DNA of 64,000 nucleotides from assembly GCA_008711295.1 (NCBI GenBank), contig VUYV01000761.1, forward strand, positions 62,001 to 126,000, given 5' to 3'. Of this stretch, positions 57,601 to 64,000 are shown one piece after another (position 1 is the first letter of the stretch; every line of letters begins with the position of its first letter). This stretch comes from Anarhynchus alexandrinus. Taxonomy: Eukaryota > Chordata > Aves > Charadriiformes > Charadriidae. The notes below the pieces were generated by a model. That model was given only the letters and a program-made list of their open reading frames with translations. It was not told where the DNA came from and searched no databases. The translations under genes were made by a program, and so were the position numbers.

Positions 57601-60600
57601 TTTTATACGAAAATATTACTTTGAATCGCTATGCTTAGTGAAATGATTTTCTTCTGTATAGATAATTTTTAGCTCAATTTTTTTGGTATTGTTACAAAAA
57701 TTGAACTTAAAATTTATTGATCTTGGAACCAATGTCCTGTGCTGTGTTAATTGTTAATAGTGTGCATATCTGTTTTCATGTCACCCAGGGCTGTTAACAT
57801 AAATGCCTCTCACTAGTGCCTTGAGCTTGTGTTCAAGGTCAGACTCGGTCTGCTCACACTGCCTGTGCCTTGGCTTGCACGCTGACTTGCAGAAGCCAGC
57901 TCTTTCCAGGTGCGGAAACATGAGTACGGAGCAGAGGAGAGCTCAGGCAGGAACAGGTCCCCCCTGGAAGCGGGAGTGCAGCTGGCTCGAGCAGTATGAC
58001 TGGGTAAAACCAGTCCCAGCCCAGAACTGGGTACACCTCTGCGTTGGAGGCTCCCCTTATCTAAGTTTTATGGTAGAGGTGGCTGGGTAAAGTTCTAAAG
58101 AATCTCAAACTCAGTAGGTTTCATTGTCCTGATGCATACGATTTATTTTCAAGTAATAACTCTCCTCCTGTGGTTAGGAGTATAGATCCCTCAGCTGTCC
58201 AAAGTAGTCAGTTGAAACTTTTGCATGAGACCCCTGCAGTTTTCTTCCAGGTTGTTGACTGCTTCTGTCTTTTCTCCAAGTGCTTTTTTATTAATGTTGC
58301 CTACAGTTGCTGAGTCTTCTGTCATGTAACTGTATAATACATACTAAATGTACAAGGCCTGAGAAGTAGAATAGTTTTGGAGGGTGACCCAGGCAGGAGA
58401 ACACTTGCATGCAATCTGTTTCTGTAGACATGGTACGATCCTGTCTTTTATCTTTTAGACTTCTCTCTATCTCCTTGTACTTTCTTGCCCTCATAATTAC
58501 CTTGTACTTTGCACATGTGTACATCTGTTTTAGTGCTTATTTGAATAGCAGTCCTGGTTCTTCTCTCTGGTCAGGTCAATATATGTGTTTCCTATGGCAC
58601 AGGTTCGATCACCTTTAGACCCAATCTTTTGGTGGATGTTCTTTTTCAATGGAAACTTCTGTTCTTATCCCTTACAGTAAAATATTAATCTATGAATCAT
58701 TTGCTCTTTTATGCTTATAGTGCAGCATTTGATGAACAATACTCTTACAAATTAAGTAATAAATTTTTTTTGAAAGTTCAAAGCTGCTTATTAGTTTAAA
58801 AACATGCCAGGCACCTTACCTAGAGATGTTTATGTCCATCCTTTAAGATAGAAATCAGAAGACTGGCTAGCCTTGTTTGTTTTTCAGTGTAGCAGTAGTT
58901 ATACTCATGGCCAATTTTCGGGCCTGTTGTGCTGGAATTGACTACTTAAAGATAGATGGTGGAGTCTGGGGGGTCATGGCTAAAATGCCACATCTGTTCC
59001 TCTAGAGAAATTCGACAGCCAGACATTGATTTAATCTCCCTGCAGGATAACCTTATAGAGACTTTCCTGCAATTCTGAAGATGTCACTTACATAATGTAA
59101 TGTCTTCTAAAATCAAATCACTAGTTTTCGTTATTTAAAAGCAGAAAGCCAAGCAGAGCAAGCTCTGTACTTCTCTTTGTTGGGTCTGTTCTCTTTGGTT
59201 GAGTTTTGCGACTGAGAAATGCTATGATATATGTTGTACTCGAGGCCGTTAAAAATGCCAGCATGGGTGACGAAGGGTGCTAATGATGTTAGGGATGTTC
59301 TTTTACATTTTTTTCTTTACTCGCTTTGAAATCATATTAATTTCTAGATTTAACATCAATTTAGTAGTTTCTGAACCTTTACAAGGGCAATGGTCTTTTC
59401 ATAGCTTTGCTAGAACAAAGACATTTTAAGAATCTTAGTAGAGAATCGTATAATCTTATTACAACTGCTCCTGACTGTTTAAATCACTTCCTTGTACTTA
59501 AATAACAGTCTGTCACCAGCTATTTCTTGATTGTAGTTTTTGTCAGATGCAATTTATCCCCCTCTGTGTTTTTGTTATATTTTTTTTTTCTGATTGTGCA
59601 ACCCTTAGGTTGGCAAGCAATTTCTTTCTCAAACAGTTCTTCTGACTTCATTGGGACTAATCGCGTGAGTAATTGCTCACTGGTGTAAGGGTTGTACAGT
59701 TCACAAATAAGACCTTTGTTTGTAGGACCTCATGGACAAAAATAGCACTAAAATAACTGAGATATACAGTTCTAATATTCCTTAGGGAAAGGCAAAACAA
59801 AGTATTTTTAAAGGTAACTTCCTCCCCTGAGATGCAGGCACGAAAGACTCCCTCAAACATGTTTCCTTGTAGGTAGGAAATCTGTTCTCAGGTGGCTATA
59901 GTTGTGTGTTGCTTACTGGGTGAACAGGCCCCAACCAGCATTTTAGTTTTTTCATTCTCCTGATTTTTATTTATTTTTAATTTTAGTGGTGAGGATTTCT
60001 TCAGCCAAATCTGTTGACCTATTTGCTGCTGCAGTTGCCTTTCTACTAACTTTCAGCTCTGTTTGGACAGGGATGAGGCTTGTGAAACAGTAGTAAGGCA
60101 TAGATGTTTGATCTACCTCTATGAAATCACCCCAAATTTAAGATCATTAATCAATCCTTATCCTTTGGTTCTAAATTGAATGATTTTAACACGTCTGATG
60201 GGTGATCAAGCAGAATGTATTCTGTCATGTGGTTTATGTAAAGGAAAGCACTTCAATTATTATTTGAAAAACAGAACTTTAATATTTTTAATTATTCAGT
60301 TAGCTAATTAATCACTGAAACACCCTACCATTTTGTGACATTGCTGGAACGTGACTAGTAATGTCTGTTTAGAGGGAGGTCTGAACTGTGCATTACCAGC
60401 AGTATTCAGATCCAGGGAAGACCTGGTGAGTCTTTAAAATGACCCTGCCCAGGTATTTCATCATTTGATAAAAACCTCTTTCTGTAATGACCATTTGAAA
60501 GCATAAGACTCACAGCTGTGCTGTTACCTAATGAAATATTTGCCTTCTGAGCCCATACTGGCTTATTGCATGGTTTTATGATTGCTTCTTGCACTGATTT

Positions 60601-63600
60601 TTTTTATTTTATTTTTATTTTTTTAAGGGCTTGGAATGTTTATTACTGATGGGAAGTGTTACTATTTTTTTGCTGCTGTTGTTGAGCAGAGTTGGTTAAG
60701 TTAAACTTTGTCTACCAATTTAGGAGAGCGTTTCTCAGAAAGTAAAGATAATGCCTCTGTTGGAATGTTTTTAGATAAATAGCATAGGTGACACCAAGTT
60801 ATTTTCTTGGAAGTATGCAAAGGCAGATCAGAAATCAATATTTAGTATTGTAATTTTAGTTTTTGAGAATCTCTACTTCTGTATATTTTTAAAGCTGAAA
60901 TTTCTACATGCTACTCAGAACAGGAAGACTGTCATTGCACTGGACTGTAATTATGCAGCCCATGTTTTTTATACTTTTTCAGCCAAGTAGCTGCTTTCTG
61001 AAGATTTTAAAAGATTGGTACCTGGGTGGCTCCTCTGAAGAGATTTGTGTTTATATGTTTACTGGTTCTCTTGCGAAAATTTAATAAGGAAGTAAAATAC
61101 AGGAATGTTTATGATTTGTTTTACTTGGCTTTCGAATTCTTAAATTTTAGAGAAGCTGAAGTGTAAAAGCTTGTGTGGCAGCAAAATCACTTTTAAACTG
61201 TATTATTGGAGAGAAGCACTGAGGTGTATCATCAAAGGATGTGAGGGTTTTTTTAGTCTGCAAAACTGCTTAAGTGTTGCATTTAAAGTTTACAAATCGC
61301 TGACCCCTTTGTGAAACACTGAGACAGACTGAAATGTCTGGCTTTTTTTTACGTTTGACTACCTAGTGAATAATCTCTTTTTGCCTAGCCTGCTGGTTTA
61401 AGCACACTGAATAGTATAATTGACATTTTGGTGTCTATCTGCCAACTAATAGTGTCTGCATATATTTAATTTCACAATAATACAAACATATGATGCCTCC
61501 AAGAGAGTATTTACATTGGCTTTAAAAGACAGAACATGTTACAGAACTGAAGATGTGTGGTGCTGGGGAGCGCTCTGCGTGGTGGGAACTCTCTCTGCTG
61601 ACGTTGCAGGCTGCTGAAATGTTGAAGAGGTGAAGAACAGCAGGATAGTTTTGTAGGCTGTCTTCATTATACTGTTTTTAATATGCTTTATAAGGGTCTT
61701 TCTGTTCTGCAGTTTATGGTCTAGATCAAGCAAAGTATGTAAGCACGTACTTCACTTTGAACATGTGAGGGATCTGTTGATCTGGGACTGGTCATTGACT
61801 TAAAGTCAATGCTGAACACAGCACATCATTTTTTAGTACTGTTAGCTTTCCAGGTGTAAATGCAAGAAACATGCTTGAACATCCTGAATGCAGAAATATT
61901 TTTGTTATGTATGTGCCGGCACAAAATTGTGTCTGGTTTCTGGATGCCCTGGGACAGAGCCAGATTTTCTTTTTTTTTTTGGTCAGCTTGGATAGTGTAT
62001 GCAATACTATAGTGCCTTTTCCTGTCCCTGGAAATGCTGATTTTTAGTTTTATTTTAAGCAGGGATTTCATTTTCTAATTAAGAAGAAAAATAAACTTTA
62101 AAGGAGGAGGAAAGTCTGTGCTTGGTTTTATTCTTTTTTTCCTTTTTTTCTTTTTTTTTTAGTTTATGCTTTATAGCAAGGCCTGAAATATGCCATCAAA
62201 ACTTTGTCTCTTGTCTCACAAATTCAAAGTTTAGAAATTGAGCAGTGGAAGGTGGGTAGGGGGTCTTGAAGTAGTGAGAGTAAGAGAAAGGGAGAAATGT
62301 GCTGGTGTATGTTGCCTTGGTATTAGCATAAGGTGCTCACAGTGGAACTTTTACCAGATGGCAGAACTGGTAAGTTACATATGTGTGTCTTTGTAGATGC
62401 ATGTATATATAAACCAGAGTTTATAAATCTATAATGGTAATGCTGTTGGTATAGACAAAGCTTTACAATTAAAAACGCATTCGGTGCCTATCAGACACGC
62501 AGGATGGATGTGTCTTTAAATGTCACAAGGCTTGTGCTTCCCTGAAGCCTGAGTAGTCTGGTCAAAACTCCTATTTTAACTATTTTAATAAAATATGGTG
62601 ACTTTTGCATTTCCCATTTCATGGGAAACCAGAGTAAAAGAGAATTAAGCCCTGCCTGCTGCTTACATGCTGAACAGATGCAAATAAGAGCCCCCTCCCT
62701 CCTGGTTACATGCTCTCTCCTCATGGGTTTCTACACTGTTTTGATTAAAGTGGTTCTATTGCCAACTCCCAGCCCAGAGGGCAGGTGAGAGGAAAAAAAA
62801 AAATCCCTGATTACAGCTCAGTGATTAACATATCTTTTTGAGTTTGTAATGTCATCATTTCACAGAAAACAAAGTTCCAGCAGCTTCACAGAGTGTAGGG
62901 TTGTCAGAAAGGCAAACATCAAAGTGGAAAAAAAAAGAGAGGAGTTTATTTAAAATATAGTAGAAAGACTTAAAACATTCGTGCTAACCTATGAGAGCTA
63001 TTAAAAATTAAAAAAAGCCTTTGAAGCTAAGCATTAAAGATTTAATAGTATTAATTGAATTAAGCTGTGGGAGTTAAGGATATGTAGACACATGTGTAAG
63101 TGTATGTATTCTAAGACATTATCTATATTAAGGCAGCTAAGGCGTTGAGAGTTGAATTAATTGTACTTGGTTTACAAAGGCTACCTTAACAAAAACCTTT
63201 TTATTCTTGGACTTAATTAGACTAGATACCATTATAACTGAAAGTGTAAACAAAAGTGCAGTGTACTTACTATCATTTTAAAAACTGCAGTGAAGCAGAA
63301 GACCAGACTTGACATACCCGAACAAGGCAAAACAAGCAAAGTACTTTCTAATCTACACTTTAAGGATAATTTTGTTTCTTTATATTATTAAGTCTGATTT
63401 CTTATTTTTTTTTTAAATAAATACCTTTTCCTTTTGCTGTTATGAGAACAATAACTTCATAGCATTGTACTCCATAATATGGTTCCTTCCCTCTTTTACC
63501 CTGTGATACTCTGCCTGTAGTCCCAGCCACAGGTGTGGGCTTTTTTTGGTAGCTACACTTTCATGTTAGTTCATAATGTGTTTTCTCTTAAGACTGATTT

Positions 63601-64000
63601 TGGTAGTTTTTAGCTTTTCTTATGTTTAGAACTTTTCACTGTTAGGAAGGTTTCTTGCTGGAGGAAGAAGATGGTCCCTCTATAACTTTGTAAATAGATA
63701 ACAAAGAAAAAAATCAGAGTCATGTCTCTGGCACTGTAACAATTGTGGTAGCCTGGTGTTGAGGGAACAACGTGGGGGGGGGTGGGGTTGTTTTTTTCTT
63801 ACAAATTGAAAACTCAATTTAAGACTTAACGTCTGGAAATTAACAAGCAGGGAAAAGCCGGGTCCTTATGTCGGCTGCAGAACAATGAGCAATGAAAGCT
63901 TCTTGCAAGTGTGCAGGTGGCTTGGCTGAGGAAACTGATGTCCAGAGGGGAGACATCAGACAGGGTTTGATTGGCATGGAAATACTGGTGTGTAGAGCCA
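54691..64000. other. AT-rich non-coding DNA, presumed first intron of the CpG-island gene
   Basis: Over 9 kb of AT-rich sequence with no open frame above about 95 codons and no recognisable exon. A full CRE palindrome TGACGTCA is at 55804-55811. Several T-rich tracts are present (for example near 62,130-62,160). No repeat family or RNA gene was recognised. Confidence 0.45.

Noticed and set aside
61793..61811. Palindrome CATTGACT-TAA-AGTCAATG
   Set aside because: Eight-base arms in AT-rich DNA are common by chance; no flanking structure supports a function.
54691..64000. EPN2 coding exons sought to the right of the CpG island
   Set aside because: No frame encoding an ENTH domain or DPW/NPF-rich region is present.

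Overview
This window is vertebrate nuclear DNA, most likely from a bird. The protein-coding content is split into short exons with consensus GT/AG junctions. Two fragments match the 3' ends of CR1 LINEs, the dominant retrotransposon of birds: one ends in an (ATTCT)n tail and one in repeated ATTCTGTG. Introns are compact. The gene order SLC5A10(+), FAM83G(-), GRAP(-) is the one I know from human 17p11.2. Another sauropsid cannot be excluded from the sequence alone.

Layout, left to right. Positions 1-30,443 are the 3' two-thirds of SLC5A10 (SGLT5, a sodium/sugar cotransporter) on the plus strand. Eight coding exons (3420-30058) encode roughly the last 410 residues; the 5' exons lie off the left edge. 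FAM83G (PAWS1) lies within this stretch on the minus strand and is complete: five coding exons between 21339 and 3732, 884 codons plus stop by my count. The two genes are interleaved. The last FAM83G exon sits between two SLC5A10 exons, and one SLC5A10 exon sits inside the last FAM83G intron. GRAP, a GRB2-family SH3-SH2-SH3 adaptor, follows on the minus strand (five coding exons, 36728-31077, 217 residues). It converges tail-to-tail on SLC5A10, and the predicted polyadenylation signals overlap.

From about 37 to 53.7 kb I find no supported gene, only a CR1 fragment, a CpG-rich patch near 44.1-44.6 kb and several AT-rich blocks that resemble conserved non-coding elements. At 53.8-54.7 kb there is a strong CpG island, followed by more than 9 kb of AT-rich DNA without coding potential. 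This looks like a first non-coding exon and long first intron of another gene. By human gene order the candidate is EPN2 on the plus strand, but no EPN2 coding sequence is in the window.

The genes do not form one pathway. SLC5A10 is an apical kidney-type mannose/fructose transporter, FAM83G anchors casein kinase 1 alpha and modulates BMP/Wnt signalling, and GRAP links receptor tyrosine kinases and immune receptors to Ras. What joins them is their arrangement: nested, interdigitated and convergent transcription units. I found no CRISPR array, tRNA, rRNA, or intact mobile-element ORF.
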